Origin: Litoditis marina
Taxonomy: Eukaryota; Nematoda; Chromadorea; Rhabditida; Rhabditidae
Length of the DNA: 64,000 nt
Assembly: GCA_964036275.1 (NCBI GenBank)
Contig: OZ038434.1
Coordinates: forward strand, 27,015,413-27,079,412
Reading direction: 5' to 3'
A program made the position numbers and the translations under genes. Position 1 is the first letter of the stretch. Each line of letters starts with the position of its first letter. Below are positions 1-11,702 of the stretch, piece after piece. A model generated the notes under the pieces. That model saw only the letters and a list, made by a program, of their open reading frames with translations, was not told the DNA's origin and made no database searches.

Positions 1-2203
1 ACTGTTGATAATGTTCAACAGGTATTGACTTCAATATCTTTTCATATTAATTTCCCTTGGAAATATAGAAAAAGAGATCAATTAGTATTAAAAACAAACG
101 TATAAAGAGAGTAGATTAGTTTCTGAGATGAAGCTGCATGGAAAATAGAAAAGGAGTTCAATAACTCGAGAGGGAAATGAAAAATCTAATCTCGCAATTT
201 TCATGATCAATCTCACACACAATTTCAGAAAATAAGTGCCCAACCAGAACATTCCTTCTTACACTAAAAACGTATCTGAAATAAAAATTAGCTGTGCTGT
301 CAGTCAATCGCACAGTCACGTGAAACATGACAAACACAGCAGAACTCGAAAACGTGAAATAACAAAGAACAAAGTGCACATTGAAATGACAAAGTGTACA
401 AGAATATTCAATTTGTTTCTAGTATACTTTGTTCTGTTAACAGTTTTGAATCAGTGGTGAGCAACTGTCATATTCAGAAGTTTCATCTAATGTGTGTTTG
501 CTGCAAGATATTTTTCAGTAGAACACCAAAATGACCCATGAAAATTGCGATATTAGATTTTTCATTTCCCTCTCGAGTTATTGAACTCCTTTTCTATTTT
601 CCATGCAGTTTCATCTCAAAAACTAATCTACTCTCTCTTTACATTCGTTTTTCACACTAATGATGTTATTGTTCTGAGATTTGAATGCCCGTTGTCTAGC
701 GGGAACTCTACTTGTCGAAGTCATCTCGTACCGTTTCTGTGATAGGAAATGAGATTGGACGGTAAACTTCTGTACGTTTTTAATAATCAGTACTCGAGAA
801 GAACAGCTTCCACATCTGTTAACTTACGATGGAGTCTCATGAAGAATGGAGTGTAATCATTGGTTAAGAACTAAGTGCTGCGAATGAGTAACATTTTGAG
901 CGTTTTTGTGAAAAGATCAACGAGTATTTTGATAGATGTGTATATTTGGTTATTCATTCGAACACAATAATCTATTGCTAGGGCGTTCTGCATGTTATAG
1001 ATATGAAATTGGGTTAGTGTTAACATATTAATGTACGATTGAGCTAATCACATTGCAGTGTGTTTCTAGATCAAAGTGGTTTTTCCAATCATCAAATTTG
1101 CAGTTGATGATAGGTCTAACGAACATAATGTCTCTGACCTTCATTCTGAGTATGGTCGCAGATAAACTTCCGGCGACTCAGAACCTGCCTCTGCTTGGTA
1201 AGTGTGTAGTTTCATTCATTCCTACTGAGATGTTACAGTAAGACTATGACATTGTGAAACCGTATTGACAACGTACATGTTACCGACAAGCTAAGTCAAT
1301 TTCGTCTCAGAATATGATCATCAATTAAAACCTTTTTCCCCTGACAAATTTGAAGGTTGCATCGGAAAACAGTCATTGGAAAATGCGAGAGTGTATTGTA
1401 AAAGTGCCACTAGAAATGATGGCAACCATACTGGGACTGGGAGGAAAAAACACAAACGAAAGAAACACCACACTAGAACTACATGTATAATTCCCGTCTG
1501 CAATAATTGAACTGCAATCGAAAGAACGAGCTGCCCGAGAATTGGTAAATATTGCAATCGAAACGAGTTCATTTGTTGAAATGGTTCACTATTCCAATGA
1601 GTACCAAACGATGTTAGCTAGGTAACAACATAATATTCTTTTGTCTAGATATAGATGTTATACAATGTAGAACAACTTAGTTGTGTCTCAGTGTGGTACA
1701 CTGGTACGTTCTAATCTCTTACGTAATCACTCAACACCTTACTTTTGACGTTAACAACTTACGTGAAGGGTCCCACGGTACGTGTATTTCAGGCTGGTAC
1801 GTACTGGTAAACCTAATGATAATGGTGGCAAGTGTCATGATCGTGCTTGTACTACCGTATACAGCAAAGTACAAAACGCAGTTGATAAAATATTTGCAGA
1901 CGCACAAGATGGAGTAAGTTGAACTGCATACTAAGAGAGAGAAAAACAGAGTGAGAGACTAACAGAGAAAAACCACATTACATACACAACGAAAGAGAGA
2001 AACGAAAAAAAACAAGGAAGAAAAGAGAAAGAGAGAGAGAGAGAGAGAAAAGGAAAAAGAATGCAAAAAAGGAACAGAGAATCATTTTGATTTCTTCCAG
2101 AAGAGCATCCGTTGTGGTGGAGAAGTGCTCCATCCGGGTACTAGCTTTCGCCGCAGTTCAGTTGGCCAATCTACTGAGTTTTTTATACTTTGTTTGGTGG
2201 TAA
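1..2203 (+). CDS. Cys-loop ligand-gated ion channel, 3' part (5' end outside window)
   Basis: Four exons are visible: 1-21 (end of the M1 exon, residues TVDNVQQ, donor gtattg), 1104-1197 (M2), 1793-1913 (M3) and 2101-2203 (M4, stop TAA). Lengths of the last three (94, 121, 103 nt) and all phases equal those of the complete paralogue at 4674-11681. The M2 exon encodes the same 31 residues, beginning LMIGLTNIMSLTF. M3 starts GWYVLVNLMIM and M4 ends SFLYFVWW. Family knowledge: pentameric ligand-gated channels of the plasma membrane. The ligand and ion cannot be told from these exons. The M3-M4 loop is only about 30 residues. The intron after the M1 exon (22-1103) carries a foldback element. Exon order and phase are intact, so the gene may be functional; the extracellular domain lies upstream of the window. 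Confidence 0.8.
88..653. repeat. foldback element with ~118-bp inverted arms, nested insertion inside
   Basis: Bases ~88-207 are the inverse of ~536-653 (shared tracts include ctcgagagggaaatgaaaa and gaaaatagaaaaggagttca). The interior ~288-400 carries a degenerate reverse copy of the CACGTG-containing mini-element seen elsewhere in the window. It looks like a DNA-transposon-derived element in an intron; no transposase frame is present. Confidence 0.75.
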
Positions 2204-2839
2204 GCCAGTGAAATTTTCACTTTGATGTATTATCGATTTCAATGAAATTTTATCCAGATTATTCTCATTTATTGACAGCAGCGGAAAAAATCAATTTTAT
2301 CGAACAAGAATCCCGGAATTCGCACCCGAAACCGAAAAAAAAATCCAACTACAAACACAATGGAAAGAAGACAAATGACCGTGTCGATATGCTGCTACTT
2401 GTATTAGTGGAACCAATTCAATCTTGGTAGAAGGAAAAAAGCCACCGAAACTGGCCGACACGTGACGTCGCCCAGTTTACCTGTTTCAAGCTTCACAAGA
2501 CGTAATCGTATACGAAGTGTAGCTCAATCTGCTGAATTCGTTGTATGGAGGAAAGAAAAAAGTTACAAGCGTGCGAGTAGAAGAAGTCGTGTCCGTCCGT
2601 CCGATGTCGCGGCAAAGAGATTTTGAGAATGTTCACAGATAAAAATTGTGAAAAGTGATTGAGTGCCACGAACAACAACGTGGAAAGTCACGTGTTGAAT
2701 AATGAATCTATTCCATTCAATGGTGTGGGGTGACACCGCATTTCAACTAGGTGACGTGTACGAATGGATCTTGAAATTTTTGAAATGACTGTTAGTCGAA
2801 GTCTATAGGCACACGCAATCTCCGAATGAGAACTTTTCT

Positions 2840-3935
2840 GGTATATCAATCAATTCTCTATGAATCGCTATTTTCCAACTACAACGGAAGGTTATCAGCT
2901 GTGAATACGAGAAGTTTGTGATAAGGGACACTGTTACAAACGCAATCTGCTTAAAAGGAAGCGTTGAAAAAATCTTGAAAAGGGAAGCGGTACAATGATA
3001 CTTTACTTTGTTGATTTTTTTTTTCCAGAACGAGCTCAGCGAGTATATCAGCGCAATAGTGACATTTCAAAAGGTATCAGCGAGTGATATCAGTTAGATG
3101 AGCACATTTAGATATCAGGCACAGTTCAAGAAATAATTGGAAATGCACGAAATGCCGTGAGTCAAACATTCATTTGGCTCTAGTATGCTTAGCTTACTTT
3201 ATTTATCTTAGAATTTATATGCAAACAATAACGATCTGGTTCCTACTGCTAAATCATTTCTGTGTTGTAGTTTGATCACAGCGTAACACCAACAGAATCA
3301 AATCTTGAATCAAATCAGGTGCAAACTATGCGTATACAGAAAGTTGGTGAGGAATAGTTTATTTCGAAAAAAATGAGTCTATGTCAGTTGACTGTTGACC
3401 AGCAAATAACCTATAGTGCGTGCCAAATTTATAAAATAGCCGCCTCATGTAAGACTCGAACCGGGCCCAAAAGTTTGGGTAGCGCAAACGCTAACCGCTA
3501 TACCAACTGCGCTCATTGCAGTAGCGTGGACGAATCGAGTATATGTGTTATTGCACAGCGCAAAGTGAGATATACAGTACACCCTCGCCTTTCTTTATGC
3601 GACGACTATATACTCCGCTCAAAATGAAGACAGACACTGTCAGTTTGGGTGATTTTTCTGTGATTGTAGTTCTCCCTTGGTGCATTATGGAGTTTGACTC
3701 ACATTCAATTTTTGCAGTTTTTTTTTCAACTCTAATTCCTATGTGTTTAGATCCTTGAATTACTGAAAAACAATTCCAGAAAATCTTCCTATATGGTGGA
3801 AAAGTTCTCTCTCCGTGTACTGGCGTTTGCCGCAATTCAGTTGGCCAATCTACTGAGTTTCCTATACTTTGTGGAAAATACAAATTTATGTTTGGTCTAT
3901 TGTTTCATCGGTTTCAATAAAGATTACACCACATA
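2840..3935 (+). pseudogene. internally deleted Cys-loop receptor relic
   Basis: Three exon fossils lie between the two receptor genes. Bases ~2840-2917 match exon 2 of the downstream gene (QSILYESLFSNYN) but have lost both splice sites. Bases 3029-3073 match exon 4 (NELSEYISAIVTFQK) with good splice sites and the same 45-nt length. Bases 3780-3935 match the M4 exon (VLAFAAIQLANLLSFLYFV) but lose the terminal WW-stop and read on to a later TAA. Exons 3 and 5-11 (most of the ligand-binding domain, M1, M2, M3) are absent. A tRNA-derived SINE sits inside at ~3412-3606. This is a dead tandem duplicate. An alternative is that the M4 copy serves as an alternative last exon of the upstream gene. Confidence 0.75.
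3412..3606 (-). repeat. tRNA-derived SINE, copy 1
   Basis: Read on the minus strand it has a tRNA-like A box (gcgcagttggtatagcggttagc) and B box (ggttcgagtc). It is flanked by a head with gtcgtcgc...ctttgcgctgtgc similarity and a tail tggcacgcactata. Three related copies occur at ~8557-8747, 16855-17044 and 19055-19249. Confidence 0.65.
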
Positions 3936-4120
3936 ATTGTATTTTCCATTCAATAGAAGTAGTAAAAGAAGCTTGTAGGTAGAATGCACTCATTTCGAAC
4001 TCACCTCACATGTTGCAGTTTCGTTTCATTGAAAGCTAAACATTACAGAGATAGACGTGAGAACCTGGCACTACCATAAGTTTTTATTCACGTTGATCAC
4101 GTATACTTGGATCATACACC

Positions 4121-4334
4121 CTGTTAAAGGAGACCGGAACACAACTCGAGCAGAGTTTTTGTTTCAGGCTGCTTTTACATGTATTGAGATCAGAGAACAC
4201 AAATATCTGGTATATGAGTTTGATCAGTCCACGTGACATTCACATAACAACCGCGCACCACGCAACGCGTCCAATAAAAAGTAGGATACAGCAGCTTTAC
4301 AAAAAACCATGTTGCACTCCGGTCTCCTTTAAAT
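4121..4334. repeat. short foldback element
   Basis: The termini aaaggagaccggaac (near 4125) and the inverse gtctccttt (near 4325) bracket about 180 bp. A related sequence ending cgatctcctttaagctt lies near 60450. No coding content. Confidence 0.4.
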
Positions 4335-4507
4335 TGAAAATCCTTACGGCAAAGAAGATTTCGGAGTTGAGTTCATACGCGCAGTATCTGGGCCTCTTTC
4401 GCTCTTCCATTCTGCTACTTGCCTTTGAAGAACAAAATGTTGCGAATGAAACTCGAGATGACTCATTATGAACCCACATAATTTCTGACCTAAGCTGTAT
4501 TTGCGCA

Positions 4508-4622
4508 CATTTGACATCAAAACACATTTGCTAATGAGTTTCCGTATTTTCACCTGCTAAACTCTATGTGTAGCAGGTGAAAATACGGAAACTTGTTAAC
4601 AACTGTGTTTTGATGTCAAATT
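4508..4622. repeat. strong imperfect hairpin just upstream of receptor start codon
   Basis: An uninterrupted 21-bp stem (tttccgtattttcacctgcta and its inverse) encloses an 11-nt loop. A looser outer stem (tttgacatcaaaacaca / tgtgttttgatgtcaaa) extends it to about 115 nt. It ends about 50 bp before the ATG at 4674, so it lies in the promoter or 5' UTR. It could be a small MITE or a transcribed hairpin. Confidence 0.7.
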
Positions 4623-4673
4623 GAATTCATTCCAACCTTAGTTTCTCGCTTTGCTCACCACTTTGCGACGCAA

Positions 4674-7600
4674 ATGACAATTTGTTCATTTTTAACCGCT
4701 ATTTCGATTCTGCTCAGTTTCTCGAAAGCTCAGGCTCAGGCTCAAGGTGAGGCTTTTCCCGTTTCCTGTCTTGTTCCGTGTTCTCGAAAATGCGGCGGGA
4801 CCACGCGCACGTACATACACCGCCGAGTTCACTTACGTACAAAATCTTCAAAGTATCCATAAATTCACAAAACCATATTCAAAACATGGCCAAAGTTACC
4901 AATATGAAATCTGTGGCAAAAGATTAGTGAATATCATGGAAACTACAAAGCAGTGATAGATTAAGGATTGCTGCATTACTGTAACCCAAACCCTGTTGGC
5001 TTCTGTTGTGTTTCGTAATAATGTGGTTTTCTGAACTCTCTGTACGTAAGGTATGAACTTTCATTTCAAAACAGAATAAATTACATTTTTCAATTTTCAA
5101 TCATTGCACATTATAGAGGTACAGTTCCTTTAACCATAACGAAACCTTGAAGGGTTTTAGAAATAAAAGTTGACATGATTATAGTTCAATAGCATACAAC
5201 CATAACCAGCAGTTATCAGTCAACCGCATGAATACAATCATGATTTTCATTTTTTATAGTGATAGTTATTTTGCTTAGTCGTTTTCACCAAGTCATTAAA
5301 CCCTACTCATTGTGGGTATTTTCAGACTTGGATTACATATATGCTTTGGTAAACCAGTCGGTTCTTTATGAATCGCTTTTCTCGAACTACAACAGAAGAT
5401 TATCGGCGCTCAACCCAAAAAGTGAGTCAATTGAAAAAGCTTTTTGTTGATTTCGAGTTGTCAGTTCCTGTCAATTCGAGTCAAAGGTCAGTGTCACTTG
5501 ACGGTTCCCGCACCTGCGGCTTTTATGGCGTGAGCAAAACTGTCTGCAATTGGCCAGCTACAGAAGCGAGAGAGCATGCAGATCAATGAGGCCGCAGACA
5601 CCTGCGTCTCTCTGGAGTACGTATGCAAGAAGATCCCCGCACCTTCGTCCCATTCTGCGTCTCCTCAAACACACGCTATTTCTCTGCTCTTACATCCCGC
5701 CGGGATGTAAGAGACGAGAAAGCCAATTGGCTGGGACACGTCTGAATTCATTCCATCCTCCAACTTTGCTCACTACTTTGCGACACTATTGCGACGCCGT
5801 CAATCATTTAGGAGGCTTTTATTTAATAAATATATAATCATTTAGGTTCAAAAAATATATCATTGTTTAGGTTTTTTCACAGTTTGTAGTGGGAAAGGTG
5901 CAAAAGATAGTACTGCAATTTTTTAAAAATCGAAATACCCACAAGTTTGAGCATGTTACTGTGAAGAGCTAAAGGTGGGTGGGAAAAACTAAAGAACTAA
6001 AGTGGCTGGGATGTTCCTAGATACGGCCCTCTGGGTGATAAGAGTTGGACGGTGACACTGGGTTGAAGATGTGGTGTAGTGTACTCCATTTCTGACCTGT
6101 TATAACGTCAATAGGATCTTAATGATGGGTACAGATGTGTGGAAAGTGATAATAGTTGAGGATATTACTTTACTTCTCTCTACTTGCCTCAAAATTTCTT
6201 AAAAACTCTAAAACACTCAAAACTAATACTCTAACCAAAGTCTAAAACTTGAAATTCGTTAATTCGATTCAGAGCTCTAATGTGCCATTATAAATGTTTA
6301 CAAACATTTACAAACTCAAACGTCATTGTTTTCCAATTTCATTTTTCAGGTGGGAATGGAACCACATTCGAAGTACAACTAAGTCTGGAGTATTTCAAAC
6401 TGATCAGTGTTGTGAGTTGAGATGATGGTGTTGAAGGTTTATCTAATCATGACAAAGTTCAGAGTTCTCATGTCTCCAACAAGTATGATTGTGTAACTAC
6501 TTGAAATAACACTCCGACATGTGAGAATTTGATTTGCTGATAGTCCTATTACAACGATACTGCAACCATATTTGACTTTTTCTTTCATAACTTACTAAAG
6601 TAGCCCTATGTCAACAGTTAGTTGAGCTTGTTCATACAAGCAACGTGGTTTTGTATAATAATTTCAATCTTCTAGTTTTTCTTATCGAATCTACCTTTTC
6701 TTTCCATAACATTACGGATATTGGATGGTGGTATGATTAGGTGAATGTGCTCAGTAGGAGATGAACTCAAAACCGTTTCGACCCTGATTCAAGACACCAT
6801 CCAAAAGTCCTAGTGACACAATTATATTTTGTTCAAATAAAATAACCTAATATTACGAATGTTGTTTGCTTTTCTAGAACGAACCCAACGAGTACGTCAG
6901 TACGATAGTGGAGTTCAGAAAGGTATGTAAGATCATATTTTTCATCGAGCTTGAACATAAACTCTCTCCACATGGTATGGTTGTTTTCTCCAGACATTTA
7001 CCGTGCCAAACCCAAAAAACCCTAAACGTAGTGCGGGCAGACCGCATGAGCTGTCAATGTAGCTCATCCATGCCTCACTCCACCCTAGTAGTATATGCCC
7101 CCGCTTTTTAGGCTGTCGTCACAGTTTTTGGCAACCCCGGCTGCCGATCTCTCGCGGCGTGACCTTAAAAAGTCAGTCGCGCTAGAGTGATATAGAAAAG
7201 CGAGAGAGAATGTGATTAGCGTGAAGGAAAAAAATATGATCGAGTACGGAACAAACCAAAAAAACTTTTTATGGTCGCGCCGGCAGCCGGGGTCGCCAAA
7301 AAACTGTGCCGACACCCTAAAAAGCGGGGGCATATACTACTACTCAGACTCACCCTCTACGAAAATTCCTTTTGCGCTTGAAAATCTGTGATTTGATTAT
7401 TATATTGGTATGAATGAAGAGTAAGTATTAGTCTGATCTTGTTTCAGTTCTGGATAGATCCTCGTCTGACTTGGAATCCTGCAGAGTTCGGTGGTATTGA
7501 CCACATCTACGTGCACAAATCCGCTATTTGGCTGGCGGAAGTGACCGTAGCAGAGTGGTAAGTTTATTTCATGCCATGTGCTAAAATATCCCTTGGCCCA

Positions 7601-10600
7601 GATTGTACCCTCTAACTGTGTAGCACAATTTTTCTCCGATTACAGAATTATAGGTGGGATCTGAGAGTCCGACAGTACACGATCATACTTCCCAACTACT
7701 GTTTTCTAGGGCATACTATAACTTTGTCGAACACTTTCTCGAAAACTTCTCGTAATATGGAAACAGAATCGAGAGCAGAATTAGTATCTGTACGTTTCGT
7801 TATCATACTGTAAGGATGTCAATTCGAATGCAAAGACTATACACATCTTGAATAATTCTTTTTTCACCAGTCTTTGTGGTTGCACATTGCTTCCGTGTAC
7901 ATGGGTTCGGCTTTTTTCAAAGCAAGCAAGTGCGGTGTTTGCCGTTCAAGGTCGCTGTGTTTGTAGTTTGATCTGTCGCATTTTGGTCGACAATTGTGAA
8001 CTATTGATTCTATCGAAACTAAACTACAAAAACAGCTTTCAGCCCCGCAAAACAACTTTCAGCCCCGCACAATCCGAAATGATTGCTGACAATGAGCATT
8101 ATGTTCGTCTGAACAGCGACGGCCTTATCAGATTCGATCAGCCCATGGTCGTCGATTTTGTGTGCAACATGGAGGTACTTTTTTGCATCTTCCTGTGAGA
8201 AAATGTTGAACAATAACTCGTTTTGTAGGTCCGGTTCATGGTAGTTTATTGAAAATTTTGAGGTCAGATTAGTTATTGATTTTCCAGGTCACTGATTTTC
8301 CATTCGACATTCAGACGTGTAAATTGTTGTTGTACACTTATGCGTTTGTTGAGGAGCCTTTCAATGTGAATCACAGTGTGCGATATGAGCAGATGAATAT
8401 GGATGATCAGGTATACATCGGGAAACTGTACCGACCCCCCCCCCCTCAACCATTTATTCACCCCAAAATAATAAAATCTTTTTTTCTCTCCCGGGTGTTG
8501 TGTGAAGGTGTTGTTGACATCAAAAGGGCGCTGGGCGTTGAAGGAAAAAAGTTTTCTATAGAGAGTGCTAAATTCATTAGTGTCCTTCTCTCGCCGGAAT
8601 CGAACCTGCTAGCAAAGTATTCGTAGAAGGGCCCTAACCACTGCGTTATTAGTGCACATTACCGGCAAGCTTTGGAATCGAAGATATGTGTGTGTACACA
8701 GCAAAAATGAGATATACAGTTCCGCCCGAATTCCCGTTTCCGACGACTATGAAAAGACAACGGCCGTACTATATTTTCGGATATTTTCTGTTACACTCAG
8801 TTTGCAATGCTGGAGAAAATGAATGACGTTACAAATACAGTTACTAACTATCACTACCACCGTGTGGTAGATCGACCAAAATGATAGAGAAAATAGGGTA
8901 TATAAGATTCAAGTTCTGAGGTTAAAGTACGATGTTCAGTTTTTCAGCTGAAATAAAATTGGTTCACTGTTTCACATTGAATGTATCCATTCTGAAAATA
9001 CATTCTCAACAATGAGTTCGGTTCTTTTTCTTCAAATTTTCTAAAAAAAAATCAGGAATAAAAGAGTGGTACGTGTCACATTCTGTGAATGAGTTGACTC
9101 CTCACAATACACTTCATTTCATCTTATTAATAATATAAAAAAATGCAGGGCAACTGTGAGTGGCGCTTGCGAAACATCACCACAGACTTCTATTGGTTTT
9201 CGGATGTCGGCAAAGTGGTTCGTTATTCAATCAACTTGAACTGTGTTCAACTATTCAATCAAATCAGTTGCTTAACTAACCGCATTTTTGTATTGCTAGT
9301 CAGATGTGTAGTCCTGTGGAAGCTGCCAGACAGCAATGGGTTAATTCCACAACAATCACACACATGTTTTCTGATAATCGTCCACGGGAGTCACCTTAGA
9401 ATCCTAGAGGGAGGGGTTTCAACCCTCCAGTCTGGTAAAATGATCGATGTATCGTTGCTTTCTCGTGAACATTTCACTGAACCCTGTTCCACAAGGAACA
9501 TGCTGTTTCGGTAACCCTATCAGGTAACCATTGACCGTGTTACCTGATTACCCCTTTTGTTAACGTATGCTTTGGTGCGGAAGGAAAAACTAGGGGTGAC
9601 GCGAGCTACTTTGCGGCGTTAGTGGGTACGGCCACTGCAACCATGTTTGTTACGAGACGGTACGCAGGCAAATTTCGCACACTTTAATATTCTTGAAAAT
9701 GCGCCGTTTAGTCGAAGAGATGTGTGCAAAGCAGAACATTGAGTAAAATGTCTGCGCTTTGGAATACTCCCAAATACATTCTGAGAATCACTAGCTTAAA
9801 CTTTAGCTTCAACTTTTTCAGTACACTTTTGTGGTGACAATCGAGCGCCATTCCACCTTCTACACAGCGATGATTGTCATTCCTTCTTTCGTTCTCAACA
9901 TAGTTTCTGTGATCGGAGTCTTCATGCCAGATGGAGATAACATGAACAGGGTAGGTATTGTTTGACTTTTTGGTTTTTATTTGAATAATACAATTTGACC
10001 ATTTTCGTTGGTGCTAGAAATCCCTAAAGCTCATAATACTGAATAAAATGTTGTAAATTGATCTGCTCACATATAATGACATATTCCATGGAATCTGAGA
10101 TCAAACTACAACACATAGAACTAAAACTTATAAAGAAACAAAAAAAAACTAAAATTCTGTCACTCCGGTAAGTAATTCTCCAACTTTTCAGTTGATGATA
10201 GGTCTGACAAACATAATGTCTCTGACCTTCATTCTGAGCATGGTGGCAGATAAACTCCCAGCTACTCAGAACCTGCCGCTGTTGGGTGAGTTATCTAGAA
10301 AACATGGCAAGGTTACTGTAACGCAATTAGCCTTTTATTAAACGTTAAAGGAGGATCGAATGGAAAGCTAGTTTAGGTACCCCGGGGTACCTAATCTTAA
10401 CGTTGCGCGCGCCAAAACCAACTAAAACATATGAACCGTTTGCAAATTAGTTTTGCTAGTTTGAGTTGAAAAAGGTCTATATCAGTTTCTCTTGAACAGC
10501 TCTTTCATATGAACTTTTCTTTTTGTTCCCCTTCAACTGGGGATATTTAACCGTTTCTCATTGCTGATGCCTGTGCGTTGAAAGTGCAGGAAACAATAGA

Positions 10601-11681
10601 AACACATGTTTAATATTGAACAAAATGGGAACGATTAAATTTGGAAATGTGAAAAAGAATGAGACACGAAATCATACAATCATTGGAGATGCGCGTTATT
10701 GATTATGTGATAAGTGTTAGCGCACACGAGCTTCGACGCATGTGACTCAGATTGTCCGCACACTTGACACGGATCTCGTCTTGACTTCCGTTGAGGTTTA
10801 CTAGAACTGAATTGAATAGTCACGTGAGGTTTGCATTCTAATGAAGCATCGTGCACTTTTTCATTGCACGTTTCTGCGTTCTGCTGTGTTTAACATTCTT
10901 CACGTGACTGTGTAATTGACCAACAGTATATAGGCAATATCCAAAAGAAACTGCGATTTTCGTGGAACGCGCCAGTTAACCTTAGACCCGGTTCCGGTTA
11001 AAGTTTTGACTAACAAATACATGTATTGGTGAAACGAACTATACGTAAATCTCCGCTAGAAGACGGTCAGTAAGTCTTTTCGTCCTGTTTTCATTTTCTC
11101 AGATGGGTTCCACTGATGATGACCCAACCTTTTGAGAAAACCCAAAACCGTCTTGAATCAGGGTCGAAACGGTTTTGAGTACCTCTTACTGAGCACATTA
11201 ACCTAATCATACCACCATCCAAAAGTCCTAGTGACACAATTATATTTTGTTCAAATAAAATAACCTAATATACGTAAGTCGGTATTCAGGTTGGTACGTA
11301 CTCATTAATCTTCTCGTGATGGTGATAGGTGTTCTGATAGTTCTTATTCTACCGTGTACAGATAGGTACGCAGCGCAGTTCAGGAAGTATTTGGAGTTGC
11401 ACAACATGAAGTAGGTTGAAGCTAGTGAGAGAGAAGAAGTGAGAAAGAGAGAGAGAGAGAGACAGAGAGAAAAGGATGTAATGCATAAAGAAACAGAAAG
11501 AGAGAGAGCGACATAGAAGTGAGAGAGAGACTGAAAAATAAAGAGAGAGACAGTAAAATATCTCTTTATTTCTTCCAGAAGATCATCTCGGATCATGAAA
11601 AAGTTGTCTCTCCGTGTACTAGCTTTCGCCGCAATTCAGTTGGCCAATCTGCTAAGTTTCCTATATTTTGTGTGGTGGTAA
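4674..11681 (+). CDS. Cys-loop ligand-gated ion channel subunit (complete, 12 exons)
   Basis: Exons: 4674-4746, 5326-5421, 6350-6411, 6878-6922, 7448-7557, 8063-8174, 8288-8410, 9149-9217, 9822-9950, 10192-10285, 11290-11410, 11579-11681; all phases join to about 378 aa. The start ATG opens a signal peptide (MTICSFLTAISILLSFSKAQ). The extracellular domain has the WNPAEFGG motif (exon 5) and an exact Cys-loop C-x13-C (first C in VDFVC, second in FDIQTC). M1 is in exon 9 and M2 in exon 10 (LMIGLTNIMSL). M3 is in exon 11; M4 is in exon 12, ending FVWW. The M1-M2 junction lacks the PAR motif of anion channels and the usual Glu of cation channels, so selectivity is undecided. The M3-M4 loop is very short (~30 aa). 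Family role: neurotransmitter-type gated channel in the plasma membrane; the ligand is unknown. Exon 6 has a duplicated acceptor (8042 and 8062); only the second keeps frame. Confidence 0.88.
5612..5722. repeat. cgggatgtaag foldback element, half copy
   Basis: One arm of a palindromic family: starts gtatgcaagaagatccccgc, includes gcgtctcctcaaacacacgc and centres on catcccgccgggatg. Fuller copies occur at ~15788-15950, 32758-32912, 35127-35338 and 42905-43070, and a diverged one at ~26897-27065. Confidence 0.65.
5796..6340. other. receptor intron, no element recognised
   Basis: AT-rich intron sequence between exons 2 and 3 of the receptor gene. Just before it, 5741-5795 repeats the ~50 bp that precede the start codon (4621-4673; shared caccactttgcgac-like tract). 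I see no gene or clear repeat in the rest. Confidence 0.4.
6716..6855. repeat. dispersed repeat, copy 1 (second copy ~11095-11275)
   Basis: Bases 6782-6855 and 11150-11275 share the tracts accatccaaaagtcctagtg and caattatattttgttc. The second copy also carries an inverted block (aaccgtcttgaatcagggtc). Both lie in introns of the same receptor gene. Confidence 0.7.
7086..7342. repeat. foldback MITE with ~55-bp terminal inverted repeats
   Basis: The left end tagtagtatatgcccccgct and the right end agcgggggcatatactacta are inverse. Similarity continues inward through ttggcaaccccggctgccg and its inverse. It lies in intron 4 of the receptor gene and carries no transposase. Confidence 0.8.
8557..8747 (-). 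repeat. tRNA-derived SINE, copy 2
   Basis: The minus strand shows a B box ggttcgattccgg and a degenerate A box, with the same head (gtcgtcggaaacggg) and tail as the other copies. It lies in intron 7 of the receptor gene. Confidence 0.65.
10370..10560. repeat. dispersed element with ggtaccccggggtacc palindrome
   Basis: The 16-bp palindrome ggtaccccggggtacc at ~10377 is followed by a gcgcgccaaaac tract. An inverted copy lies at ~22655-22840, also with the palindrome, and a third, partial copy at ~63215-63360. All are intronic. Confidence 0.6.
10797..10931 (+). repeat. ~130-bp CACGTG mini-element
   Basis: Runs from tactagaactgaattgaata to caattgaccaacagtata, with imperfect terminal inverted repeats bearing CACGTG near each end. 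A flanking TA suggests a Tc1/mariner-type MITE. Other copies: ~288-400 (reverse, degenerate), 16334-16418 (truncated), 22208-22345, 23016-23151, 31311-31453 (reverse), 51558-51694 and 54325-54453. Confidence 0.75.
11416..11560. repeat. GA-rich microsatellite in last receptor intron
   Basis: Purine-rich gagagaga tract in the intron between the M3 and M4 exons. The equivalent intron of the upstream paralogue carries a similar tract at 1930-2065, so the low-complexity tract is shared by both paralogues. Confidence 0.8.
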
Positions 11682-11702
11682 GGCAGCCTGAAGTGTACCT
11701 TA

